A DNA stretch of 64,000 nt from a bacterium. Its GTDB lineage: Bacteria; Oederibacteriota; CAKKQC01. The notes below the pieces were generated by a model, which saw nothing but the letters and a program-made list of their open reading frames with translations, had not been told where the DNA came from and ran no database searches. The stretch spans positions 155,896 through 219,895 of the forward strand of contig CAKKQC010000006.1 in assembly GCA_919901855.1 (NCBI GenBank). Direction: 5' to 3'. Made by a program: the position numbers and the translations under genes. Positions 8,453 to 16,360 of the stretch are shown in pieces; the first letter of the stretch is position 1, and every line of letters begins with the position of its first letter.

Positions 8453-9607
8453 ATGATCGAGCTGGCGAAACCGGAACTGGGTCGGGTGAAGGTGCAAGTG
8501 GTCGGCATCGGGAACGCGGGGGGGACAATAGTGAAACGCGTCGCCCGCGAGCGGCTCGCCGGCGTCGAGGTGGCCGCGATCAACACGGCGCTCAAGGACC
8601 TCGGGAACGTCGCCGAGATCCGCCAGCTCCAGATCGGGACGGAACTCACGCGCGGCCACGGGGCCGGCATGGATCCGAAGGTGGGCCGGAAGGCCGCCCT
8701 CGAGGACGCCAACCGGATCAGGGACTTCATCGGGAGCAACGAGCTGGTCTTCCTAGTCGCCGGAATGGGCAAGGGGACGGGGACCGGCGCCACGCCGGTG
8801 GTAGGTGAGCTGGCACGGGAGCAGGGCGCCCTGGTGATCGCGTTCGTGACGACGCCCTTCGACCACGAGAAGCGGTGCCACCACGACATCGCGGAGGAGG
8901 GGCTGAAGGAGATCCAGGGCAAGGTGGATGTCTACGTCCCGCTCCCGAACCAGCGGCTCTACAGCCTGCCCTCGCTCGTGACGTACGAGCAGGCCTGCGC
9001 GTTCATGGACGAGGTCATCCTGCAGGCCATCCGCGCGATCGTGGACGTTCTCCTCCGCGGCGGCCGAATGAGCCTCGACCTCGCGGACCTGCGCACGCTC
9101 TTCAAGGGCGCCGGGCTGGCCGCGTTCTCGACGGGATACGGGAAGGGCGAAGGGCGCGTCGCGGGGGTGATCCGCGGGCTCTCGGAGTACCCGTTCGCCC
9201 AGGGCGGCCAGTTCGAGCGGGCGCGCAACGTGCTCGTGAGCATCTCGGGCGGGCCGGACCTCGGCCTCAAGGAGGTGGACGAGCTGTCGACCGCGATCGG
9301 CAACCTGCACGCGGGCGAGCCGCAAACCGCCACCGGCATCTACCAGGACGAGTCCCTGCAGGGCGAGCTGCGGGCGATGGTGCTGGCGGCGGGGGTGGTG
9401 CCGGCGGAGGAGCCCCAGGACGAGTACGAGCTGTTCGCGGGGCGCGAGGCGGCGGCGCGGACGGGTGCGACCCCGTACCGGCCGGCCGGCTGGGCCGGCC
9501 GCACGGGTCGCCCGGCACCGGAGCGCGAGGCGGCGCCCGTGGACGAGGACAACATCGAGGTTCCCGCGTACCTGCGCAAGCCCCGGAACGGCGTGGCCAA
9601 GGGGTGA
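8453..9607 (+). CDS. ftsZ: Divergent FtsZ with altered tubulin signature
   Basis: FtsZ is the tubulin-like GTPase that forms the division ring. This 384-residue protein sits in the canonical place after ftsA, behind a GAGGAGGAAAC ribosome site. It keeps the fold: nucleotide loop GIGNAGG, GAGMDPKVG, T7 loop with both catalytic acids (D209 and D212 in SLDLADL) and a C-terminal FtsA-binding-like tail IEVPAYLRK. Several near-invariant positions differ. GGGTGTG reads GKGTGTG (Lys107), the NTD motif reads NTA, PNDKL reads PNQRL, and the T7 Asn is Ser. No second ftsZ is visible here, so it is probably the functional copy. Confidence 0.93.
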   Translation: MIELAKPELGRVKVQVVGIGNAGGTIVKRVARERLAGVEVAAINTALKDLGNVAEIRQLQIGTELTRGHGAGMDPKVGRKAALEDANRIRDFIGSNELVFLVAGMGKGTGTGATPVVGELAREQGALVIAFVTTPFDHEKRCHHDIAEEGLKEIQGKVDVYVPLPNQRLYSLPSLVTYEQACAFMDEVILQAIRAIVDVLLRGGRMSLDLADLRTLFKGAGLAAFSTGYGKGEGRVAGVIRGLSEYPFAQGGQFERARNVLVSISGGPDLGLKEVDELSTAIGNLHAGEPQTATGIYQDESLQGELRAMVLAAGVVPAEEPQDEYELFAGREAAARTGATPYRPAGWAGRTGRPAPEREAAPVDEDNIEVPAYLRKPRNGVAKG

Positions 9608-9620
9608 TCCCATCCAGCGT

Positions 9621-10892
9621 ATGACCCCGGCCCGGGCCGTATCGCGGGCGGCTTCGGCCGCGATGCGGTGGTCCGCCACCGCCGTTCGAGCCGCGGTTCG
9701 ACTTGCTGCAGTCGTGGTCGCGCTGTCCGCGGAGCCCGCGGTCGCAGCCCTTGCGGCGGGGGCGTATCCCTCGTCGACCGCGGCTTCGGTCCCCGCGATC
9801 CGCGTGCTCCGCGAGGGCGCCTCGACGGCCGTCCCGGTCGTGCGCGCCGACGGCCGGCGGCTCGTTCCGCTGGGGGCGGCGCTCCTCGAGGCCACGGGGG
9901 AGACGATCACGGTCACGGTCGCCTGGCCCTTCGCGACCCTGACCAGGGGGCCGCGCAGCCTGCGGATGGCGGTCGGTGTGGCCGGCGCGGCGGGCTCCGA
10001 GGGCCGGGTCGCCTGGCTTCCGGACCCCCCAAGGATGGCCGGCGGGAGGCTGGCGTTGACGCCCGAAGCGGTGGCAGAAGCGTTTCAGCGCATCGGCGTC
10101 CGGTGCCGGTGGGACTCCGCCGGGGACACTCTCGAAATCACGCCGGAGCCGGCGGCGGCTCCGGCGCCCCCGGCGGTCGCCCCTCCGTCCGCGGAGGGGA
10201 GGCCCGGGGACCGGCAGAAGCCGGCTGCCGGGGCGCTCTCCCGCTGGCCCCTGCACATCGTCCTGGACGCCGGCCACGGCGGCCACGACGGCGGGGCCCG
10301 GGGCGAGGGCGGGCTGTGCGAGAAGACGGTCACGCTCGACATCGCGCTTCGGGTGACGAAGATCCTGCGCGCGCACGGCGCCCGGATCACGCTTACCCGC
10401 GACGACGACACCTTCATCCCCCTGCCGAAACGGGTCAAGATCGCCGAGCGCGCGCAGGCGGACCTCTTCGTCAGCGTCCACGTGAACGCGTCCCCGAACC
10501 GGCGGGCGAGCGGCATCGAGACATACGTTTACGGGGCCCGCACCACGAGCCGGCGTGCCGCGGCCGTGGCGCGCCGCGAGAACGCGGAAGCGAACTACAT
10601 GGACATCATCCTGGGGGACCTCGCCCAGCAGGTGCACCACGACGCGAGCATCCGCGTGGCGGGATCGGTGGAGAAGGCGCTCGTCCGGCGGATGGCGCTG
10701 ACCGGCCGGGCGCACGAGCGGGTCATGGAGGCCCCCTTCTACGTCCTCGCCCGGTCCGGCCGTCCGGCCGTGCTCTTCGAGCTCGGGTTCATCAGCAATC
10801 CGGCGGAGGAGGCCCGGCTGCGCGATCCGAAATACCGGGCCCAGCTCGCCGACGTGATCGCCGCGGGGCTCCGCGAGCTCGCCGGCCGGTGA
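9621..10892 (+). CDS. Secreted N-acetylmuramoyl-L-alanine amidase (Amidase_3)
   Basis: This is a zinc amidase that cuts the bond between MurNAc and L-Ala and probably acts in the periplasm during septum splitting. The 423-residue product has an N-terminal signal peptide (hydrophobic run ending near AVAAL, about residue 46), a region at about 55-180 that resembles the copper-amine-oxidase N-terminal type repeat domain, a Pro/Ala linker, and Amidase_3 from about residue 210. Zinc and catalytic motifs are DAGHGGHDGGA, SVHVNAS and the late Glu in LFELGFISNPAEE. Thirteen bases separate it from ftsZ, so it is probably part of the division operon. The ATG at 9663 is an alternative start. Confidence 0.9.
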   Translation: MTPARAVSRAASAAMRWSATAVRAAVRLAAVVVALSAEPAVAALAAGAYPSSTAASVPAIRVLREGASTAVPVVRADGRRLVPLGAALLEATGETITVTVAWPFATLTRGPRSLRMAVGVAGAAGSEGRVAWLPDPPRMAGGRLALTPEAVAEAFQRIGVRCRWDSAGDTLEITPEPAAAPAPPAVAPPSAEGRPGDRQKPAAGALSRWPLHIVLDAGHGGHDGGARGEGGLCEKTVTLDIALRVTKILRAHGARITLTRDDDTFIPLPKRVKIAERAQADLFVSVHVNASPNRRASGIETYVYGARTTSRRAAAVARRENAEANYMDIILGDLAQQVHHDASIRVAGSVEKALVRRMALTGRAHERVMEAPFYVLARSGRPAVLFELGFISNPAEEARLRDPKYRAQLADVIAAGLRELAGR

Positions 10893-11623
10893 CCGGGCGC
10901 GTGCCCGATCCCGCGTTTCCCCTGCGGGGTGACGAGGCCGTGCCGTGGTTCGAGGCCCTGCTGCTCGATCGCGAGACCAGATGCCGCCACGCGTTCTCGA
11001 CCCGCCGGGGCGACCGGAACCGGCTGTGGGAAGCCCTGGACCTGCCGCGGCCCCCGTTGGTGCCGAGGCAGGTCCACGGCGATGCGGTGCTCGTCCTCGA
11101 GGCGGGGAACCTCGAGGCCTGCCGGGCCGAAGCGCCCGAAGCGGATGCGGTCGTGACGGCACTCCGGGGAGAGCCGATAGCGGTTCTGACGGCGGATTGC
11201 GTGGGCATCATAGTCTGGGACCGGCGGACTCCCGCCCTCGGTGTCGTGCACGCGGGCTGGCGCGGGACGGCCCGCGCCGTGCTGGCCAAGGCGCTGGCCA
11301 CCATGGCCGGCGTATTCGGGACGCAGGCCGGAGACTGCACGGCGGCCGTCGGCCCGTCCATCGGGCCCGAGTGCTATCCCGTGGGGAGGGACGTGTACGA
11401 CGCGTTCGCCGGCGCCCCGGGCGTCCTCGTGTCCGACGGTCCGGCGCGCTGGCGGCTGGACCTCCGGGAGGCCAACCGCCGCCAACTGGTCGACGGCGGG
11501 GTCGCGGCCGACCGGATCGCGGTCTGTCCCTACTGCACCTCCTGCGAGACGGACTGGTTCTACTCGGCGCGCCGCGATCACGGCGCGCCGGGACGCCAGG
11601 CCGCGGTCGCCATGATCTCATGA
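10889..11623 (+). CDS. pgeF: PgeF/YfiH laccase-domain protein, peptidoglycan-editing or purine nucleoside phosphorylase
   Basis: This belongs to the multicopper-oxidase-like PgeF (YfiH, DUF152) family. Members show purine nucleoside phosphorylase/adenosine deaminase activity, and in E. coli the protein prevents L-Ser misincorporation into peptidoglycan. The 244-residue product contains RQVHGD, LTADCVGIIVWD, VVHAGWRGTAR, VGPSIGPECYPVG and CTSCETDWFYSARRD, with the His and Cys ligands of the zinc site. The GTG at 10889 overlaps the amidase stop (GTGA). Neighbouring cell-wall genes fit the editing role. Confidence 0.93.
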   Translation: MTGRVPDPAFPLRGDEAVPWFEALLLDRETRCRHAFSTRRGDRNRLWEALDLPRPPLVPRQVHGDAVLVLEAGNLEACRAEAPEADAVVTALRGEPIAVLTADCVGIIVWDRRTPALGVVHAGWRGTARAVLAKALATMAGVFGTQAGDCTAAVGPSIGPECYPVGRDVYDAFAGAPGVLVSDGPARWRLDLREANRRQLVDGGVAADRIAVCPYCTSCETDWFYSARRDHGAPGRQAAVAMIS

Positions 11624-12579
11624 CGCGCCGGCGTACCGTGACGCGCGTCGCGGTCTTTGGCGACCCCGTGGCGCACAGTCTGTCGCCGGCGATGCACAAT
11701 GCGGCCTTCCGCGCGACGGGTCTCGCGTGGCGGTACGACAAGCTCCGGGTTCCGCGCTCGCGCTTGCGCGCGGCGCTGCGCCGAGCGCGCCGAAAGGGCT
11801 GGCGCGGCGTGAACCTCACGATTCCGCTCAAGGAGGCCGCCCTGCCGCTAATGGACCGGCTCACGCCGGAGGCCCGCCGCGCGGGGGCGGTCAACACCGT
11901 AACGTTCGAGGACGGCCGGATGGAGGGCCACTCGACGGACGGCGAGGGCTTCCTGCGCGCGCTTCGCGACGCGTGGGGGTTCCGGCCGCTCGGCGGACGC
12001 GTGATCGTACTTGGCGCGGGCGGCGCGGCCCGCTCGGTTTCCGTCGCGCTCGCGGCTGCGGGCGCGCGCTCGATCGTGATCGTGAACCGCCATCCGGCCC
12101 GCGCCCGCGTGCTCTCTCGCGCCCTCACGCGCGCGGTCGCACGAACCGCCGTGCGAGCCGTCGCGTGGCCCGCGCCGGAGGCGTGGGGCCGTATGCTGCG
12201 GTGCGCGGACCTCCTCGTCAACGCGACATCCGTGGGGCTCCACGGCGGGCCGAGCCCGGTTCCCGCGGGGGCGATACCCCGGAGGCTCCGGGTCGCGGAC
12301 CTGGTGTACAACCCGGCGTGCACGGCGCTCGTCCGCGAGGCACGCGCGCGCGGCGTGCCGGCGGTCAACGGGGCGGGGATGCTCGTGCACCAGGGGGCCC
12401 TGGCCTTCGAGCGGTGGACGGGCCGGTGCGCGCCGGTCAGGATCATGCACCGGGCGCTGGCCGCCGCGCTCGCGAGGAATTGCCGGTCCGTCAGGGCCTC
12501 ACAAAACCGTTGTCAGCCCCTTGCGCAAACCTCCGGGCTCGGATATCGTAAAAAGCTGAAGGGTATGCATGCCGTATAG
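11620..12579 (+). CDS. aroE: Shikimate dehydrogenase
   Basis: AroE reduces 3-dehydroshikimate to shikimate with NADPH. The 319-residue protein has the shikimate-binding motif DPVAHSLSPAMHN, NLTIPLKE with catalytic Lys, AGAVNTV, STDGEGF, the Rossmann motif LGAGGAARSV and the C-terminal GAGMLVHQGALAFERW. It is longer than typical AroE (about 270-290 residues). The last 30 or so residues, after LARNCR, do not look conserved and run across the probable pilT promoter. ATGA overlap with pgeF; overlaps pilT by 11 bp. Confidence 0.95.
   Translation: MTRRRTVTRVAVFGDPVAHSLSPAMHNAAFRATGLAWRYDKLRVPRSRLRAALRRARRKGWRGVNLTIPLKEAALPLMDRLTPEARRAGAVNTVTFEDGRMEGHSTDGEGFLRALRDAWGFRPLGGRVIVLGAGGAARSVSVALAAAGARSIVIVNRHPARARVLSRALTRAVARTAVRAVAWPAPEAWGRMLRCADLLVNATSVGLHGGPSPVPAGAIPRRLRVADLVYNPACTALVREARARGVPAVNGAGMLVHQGALAFERWTGRCAPVRIMHRALAAALARNCRSVRASQNRCQPLAQTSGLGYRKKLKGMHAV
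12521..12549 (+). promoter_or_regulatory. Candidate sigma-70 promoter for the pilT operon
   Basis: TTGCGC at 12521-12526, a 17-bp spacer and TATCGT at 12544-12549 lie in a relatively AT-rich patch inside the 3' end of aroE. Transcription would begin near 12556, followed by a GAAGGG ribosome site and the pilT ATG at 12569. The -10 matches TATAAT at four of six bases and the -35 at only three, so this is tentative. Confidence 0.4.
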
Positions 12580-13633
12580 TCTGGAAGCGCTCCTCGGGGA
12601 GATGTTCACGCGCGAGGCGTCCGACCTTTACCTATCGGTCGGCCTGCCCCCGGTCTTTCGCGTGAAGGGAAACCTGCAGCCGGTCGAGGGGGAACGCCTG
12701 TCGGCGGACGCGAGCCAGCGGCTCGTGTACGGCTTCCTGACGGACGAGCAGAAGGAGCAGCTTGAGCGGGAGTGGGAGATCGACCTCTCCTTCGGCCTGG
12801 AGGGCAAGGCCCGGATCCGGGCCAACGCCTACCGCCAACGGGGCGCGGTGTCGTGCACCCTCCGCATGATCCCGACCCAGGTCCCGACCTTCGAGCAACT
12901 GCACCTGCCCAAGGCCATCGACTATATCGTCAACCTGCCCAAGGGCCTCGTCCTCGTGACGGGGGCCGCCGGGTCGGGCAAGACGACGACCCTCGCCTCC
13001 ATCATCGACTACATCAACGAACGCGAGCGCCTGCACATCATCACGGTCGAGGACCCGATCGAGTATATCCATCCCCACAAGATGTCGATCGTGAACCAGC
13101 GCGAGGTGGGGGCGGACACGGCCACGTTCTCGAGCGCCCTCAAGTTCGCCCTCCGGGAAGACCCGGACGTCGTGCTGGTCGGCGAGATGCGCGACCTCGA
13201 GACGATCGAGTCGGCCCTGATCATCGCCGAGACTGGCCACCTGGTGTTCGCCACCCTGCACACGCCGGACGCCATCCAGGCCATCAACCGCGTCATCGAC
13301 GTATTCCCCGCGCACCAGCAACCCCAGATCCGGACCCAGCTGTCGTTCGTCCTCATGGCCGTCATGTGCCAGCAGCTGCTGACGACCGCGGACGGCATGA
13401 GTCAGGTCCTGGCGGCGGAGACGCTCATCCTGACCCCCGCGATCCGGGCCATGATCCGGGAGGAGAAGGTCCACCAGATCTACTCCATGATGCAGACGGG
13501 CTCGGAGATGGGCATGCAAACGATGAACCAGGCCATGCACCGGCTGGTCAAGGAGCGCCGGATCAACCGCGAGGAGGCCCTGGCCCATTCCTCGGAGCCT
13601 CTCGAGCTCGAGAACCTCCTGAGGGGGAAATAG
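12569..13633 (+). CDS. pilT: PilT-type twitching motility ATPase (first of a tandem pair)
   Basis: This hexameric cytoplasmic ATPase of the PilT/VirB11 superfamily powers pilus retraction. The 354-residue protein has an N-terminal PAS-like domain, Walker A GAAGSGKTTT (about 132-141), the Asp box ITVEDPIEY, Walker B VVLVGEMRDLETI, the His box TGHLVFATLHT and the PilT-specific C-terminal motif AIRAMIREEKVHQI. The last motif separates PilT from the assembly ATPase PilB. One base separates it from the next gene, a paralog of almost the same length. Confidence 0.94.
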   Translation: MPYSLEALLGEMFTREASDLYLSVGLPPVFRVKGNLQPVEGERLSADASQRLVYGFLTDEQKEQLEREWEIDLSFGLEGKARIRANAYRQRGAVSCTLRMIPTQVPTFEQLHLPKAIDYIVNLPKGLVLVTGAAGSGKTTTLASIIDYINERERLHIITVEDPIEYIHPHKMSIVNQREVGADTATFSSALKFALREDPDVVLVGEMRDLETIESALIIAETGHLVFATLHTPDAIQAINRVIDVFPAHQQPQIRTQLSFVLMAVMCQQLLTTADGMSQVLAAETLILTPAIRAMIREEKVHQIYSMMQTGSEMGMQTMNQAMHRLVKERRINREEALAHSSEPLELENLLRGK

Positions 13634-13634
13634 C

Positions 13635-14708
13635 ATGGCCCCCGTGACGATGGAATTCCTCCTGCGCCAGCTCTTCGAGAAGAACGCGTCGGACCTGCAC
13701 ATCACGACTGGGGCGCCTCCCGCGCTGCGGATCGACGGGGAAGTGCACCAGTTGGAGATGGAGCGGCTCTCCACCCAGATGGCCCAGCGCCTTATCTACA
13801 GCCTGCTTACCGACGAGCAGAAGGAGCGCTTCGAGCGCGACCACGAGCTGGACCTTTCCTTCGGCGTCGAGGGGCTCGGCCGGGTCCGGATGAACGTCTT
13901 CATGCAACGGGGCACCGTCGCGACCGTCCTCCGGAACATCCCCACCGAGATCAAGTCCTTCGAGGACTTGCAGGTGCCGCCGGTCGTCAAGGAGCTGGTC
14001 AAGATCCCGAAGGGGCTTGTGCTGATCACGGGCGTGACGGGGTCGGGGAAGTCGACGACCCTGGCCACGATGATCGACTGGATCAACACCAGCCGCAAGT
14101 GCCACATCCTCACGGTCGAGGATCCGATCGAGTTCCTGCACCGCCACAAGGAGTCGGTCGTCGACCAGCGCGAGGTCGGCATGGACACCAAGGCCTTCGG
14201 GCGGGCCCTCCGGAGCGCGCTCCGCCAGCGTTGCGACGTCGTGCTGGTCGGCGAGATGCGGGACCTCGAGACGATCGGGGCGACCCTCACGCTGGCGGAG
14301 ACGGGCCACCTGGTGTTCGCGACCCTGCACACGCCCGACGCCGCCCAATCCATCAACCGTATCATCGACGTCTTTCCGCACTACCAGCAGGCGCAGGTGC
14401 GCGCCCAGTTGTCGTTCACGCTCAAGGCCGTGCTGTCCCAGCAGCTCCTGCCGCGCACGCCCGGACCGGGCCGGATCATCGCGGTGGAGGTTCTGCTCTG
14501 CACGACCGCGGTGGCGAACATGATCCGGGACGAGAAGATCCACCAGGTGACTTCCGTGATCCAGACAAGCAGCGAGCAGGGGATGCAGACGATGAACCAG
14601 GCCCTGCTCGAGCTCTACCGCAAACGGTTGGTGACGAAGGCCGAAATCCTGTCCCGGACCACCGAGGTCAAGGACCTGGAGCGGTTGCTGAAGATGATGG
14701 GAGGCTGA
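13635..14708 (+). CDS. Second PilT-type ATPase (PilT2/PilU-like)
   Basis: A paralog of the preceding PilT, 357 residues, in the same order: PAS-like N-domain, Walker A GVTGSGKSTT (about 132-141), TVEDPIEFLH, Walker B VVLVGEMRDLET, TGHLVFATLHT, and a degenerate AIRNLIRE motif reading AVANMIRDEKIHQV. The segment before Walker B reads LRQRCDV, where the first copy has the more usual REDPDV. The catalytic boxes are intact, so it is probably an active accessory retraction ATPase. I cannot tell PilU from PilT2 by eye. No pilB lies in the window. Confidence 0.92.
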   Translation: MAPVTMEFLLRQLFEKNASDLHITTGAPPALRIDGEVHQLEMERLSTQMAQRLIYSLLTDEQKERFERDHELDLSFGVEGLGRVRMNVFMQRGTVATVLRNIPTEIKSFEDLQVPPVVKELVKIPKGLVLITGVTGSGKSTTLATMIDWINTSRKCHILTVEDPIEFLHRHKESVVDQREVGMDTKAFGRALRSALRQRCDVVLVGEMRDLETIGATLTLAETGHLVFATLHTPDAAQSINRIIDVFPHYQQAQVRAQLSFTLKAVLSQQLLPRTPGPGRIIAVEVLLCTTAVANMIRDEKIHQVTSVIQTSSEQGMQTMNQALLELYRKRLVTKAEILSRTTEVKDLERLLKMMGG

Positions 14709-14710
14709 TC

Positions 14711-15913
14711 ATGCCGCAGTTCAAGTACAAGGCGCGCAACCCCGAAGGTCGTGTGATCGAGGGGACGATCGAGGCGGAAACCGAAGACCAGGGACGAGCC
14801 GTACTCCGGGGCCGGAAGCTGACGATCATGGAGATCGCCCAGGCCAAGGGTCGGGGCTTCCTGAACCGGGGGCCGAAGGTATCGTCCAACGCCGTCGTGC
14901 TCTTCAGCCGCCAGCTTGCGACCATGGTGTCCTCGGGCCTGCCCCTGCCGCAGGCCATCGGCATCATCGCGGAGCAGAGCGACAGCAAGGCGTTCAAGGG
15001 CATCCTGCTCCAGGTTCGCGACGACGTGACCTCGGGCAGCAGCTTCCCCGAGGCCCTGGCCAAGCACCCGAGCGCGTTCAACTCGCTCTACGTGAACATG
15101 GTCAAGGCCGGCGACATCGGCGGGAATCTGGATACCATTCTGGAGCGGCTTTCGGGCTTCCTGGAAAAGGCCGAGGTGCTGCGCAACAAGACCAAGGCCG
15201 CCATGATCTACCCGGCGGCGATCACGGTCATCATGCTGGGCGTGGTGGCCTTCCTGCTGATCATGGTCGTGCCGACCTTCAAGGACGTGTTCACGTCGTT
15301 CGGGGCCCAGCTGCCCCTGCCGACGCGGATCGTCATCAGTGCGAGCGAGTTCCTCCAGCATCAGTTCCTGGTCATCATCGGGGTCATCGTCGCGATCGGC
15401 GTCTCCTACACGATGTTCAAGCGCACCGAGACCGGCGTCCGGACCATCGACGCGGTACTGCTCAAGCTGCCGTTGGCGGGGAGCCTCCTGCGCCGGATCG
15501 CGGTTTCGCGCTTCTCGCGGACCCTGGCCACCCTGTTGTCCAGCGGGGTGCCCATCCTGGACGGGCTCGACATCGTCGCCCGGACGGCGGGGAACAAGAT
15601 CATCGAGGAGGCCATCTTCACGGCCCGGGGCAAGATCCGGGAGGGCGAGGAAATCGCCGCCCCGCTCAAGGCCACGGGCGTGTTCCCGCCCATGGTCATC
15701 CAGATGATCTCGGCGGGCCAGGAGACGGGCAAGCTGGACGCCATGCTCTACAAGATCGCCGACTTCTACGATCAGGAGGTGGACACGGCGGTCGAGGGGC
15801 TGCTGAAGCTGATCGAGCCCATCATGATCGTCTGCCTCGGCATTGTGGCCGGCGGGTTCGTCCTGGCCATGTATCTGCCCATGTTCCAGATGAGCCAGGT
15901 GGCGGGAGGTTGA
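14711..15913 (+). CDS. pilC: PilC, inner-membrane platform protein of the type IV pilus
   Basis: PilC (GspF family) is the polytopic inner-membrane platform on which the pilus motor ATPases act. The 400-residue protein starts with the family motif FKYKARNPEGRVIEG. It has two GspF cytoplasmic domains (about 65-190 and 270-390), each with a FSRQLATMVSSGLPL- or FSRTLATLLSSGVPI-type motif, and three membrane segments near residues 170-195, 215-235 and 370-392. It follows pilT2 by two bases, which fits a pilT-pilT-pilC operon. Confidence 0.95.
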   Translation: MPQFKYKARNPEGRVIEGTIEAETEDQGRAVLRGRKLTIMEIAQAKGRGFLNRGPKVSSNAVVLFSRQLATMVSSGLPLPQAIGIIAEQSDSKAFKGILLQVRDDVTSGSSFPEALAKHPSAFNSLYVNMVKAGDIGGNLDTILERLSGFLEKAEVLRNKTKAAMIYPAAITVIMLGVVAFLLIMVVPTFKDVFTSFGAQLPLPTRIVISASEFLQHQFLVIIGVIVAIGVSYTMFKRTETGVRTIDAVLLKLPLAGSLLRRIAVSRFSRTLATLLSSGVPILDGLDIVARTAGNKIIEEAIFTARGKIREGEEIAAPLKATGVFPPMVIQMISAGQETGKLDAMLYKIADFYDQEVDTAVEGLLKLIEPIMIVCLGIVAGGFVLAMYLPMFQMSQVAGG

Positions 15914-15956
15914 CGACGGGGTCGCGAGGGGTGCCGACCACAAGGGGTTGTGGTAT

Positions 15957-15976
15957 GCCGCCAGCCCGCTGGCGGC
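15957..15976 (+). other. Perfect hairpin in the pilC-pilD' gap
   Basis: GCCGCCAG and CTGGCGGC form an 8-bp perfect stem with a 4-base loop in the 141-bp gap after pilC. No T-run follows, so it is not a classical terminator. It is followed by an AT-rich patch (TTTATATA, about 15999-16006), unusual for this GC-rich DNA, which could be a -10 region for the downstream pil genes. No convincing -35 was seen. Confidence 0.4.
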
Positions 15977-16054
15977 GGGGGTTATCGCGTGCTAGCTCTT
16001 TATATACCGGCGGCCGGGGATGAGGCGGCCGGAGACGTGTTCAAGGGAGGGCCT

Positions 16055-16360
16055 GTGCTGAGTGTCGTGACCGTGGTGGCGCTGCTGTTCGGTTTCGCGA
16101 TCGGCAGCTTCCTCAACGTGGTGCTGACGCGCGTGCCGCGCGGCGAGTCCATCGTATTCCCCGGCTCCCACTGCCGGGTCTGCGGCCGGGCCCTGTCCTG
16201 GTGGGAAAACGTTCCCGTGCTGAGCTATGCGATGTTGCGCGGCCGTTGCCGGACCTGTCATGCGCCCATCGGGTCCCGCTACGTCCTGGTCGAGCTCGGC
16301 TGCGGACTGGCCGCCGCCGTCGCCGTCCAGTGCTGGCCGTGGGTGAGGGGAGACCGCTGA
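16055..16360 (+). CDS. N-terminal domain of prepilin peptidase only; aspartyl protease domain absent
   Basis: The 101-residue product matches the N-terminal methylase/zinc domain of PilD. It has one membrane helix with GFAIGSFLNVVLTRVPRGES, then two CxxC pairs (CRVCG and CRTCH) around the conserved ENVPVLSYAMLRGRCR, then IGSRYVLVELGCG. A full PilD continues with several membrane helices and two catalytic Asp (peptidase A24). Here the frame stops at 16360 and pilM begins at once. The GTG at 16055 has a good GGGAGG ribosome site; a longer reading from 15950 is open but has no family similarity. It is either a split-domain protein or the remnant of a disrupted pilD. Confidence 0.82.
   Translation: MLSVVTVVALLFGFAIGSFLNVVLTRVPRGESIVFPGSHCRVCGRALSWWENVPVLSYAMLRGRCRTCHAPIGSRYVLVELGCGLAAAVAVQCWPWVRGDR

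Noticed and set aside
15950-16054. Upstream extension of the prepilin-peptidase fragment to ATG 15950
   Set aside because: The 35 extra residues have no PilD similarity, start inside a hairpin and have no ribosome site, whereas GTG 16055 follows GGGAGG.
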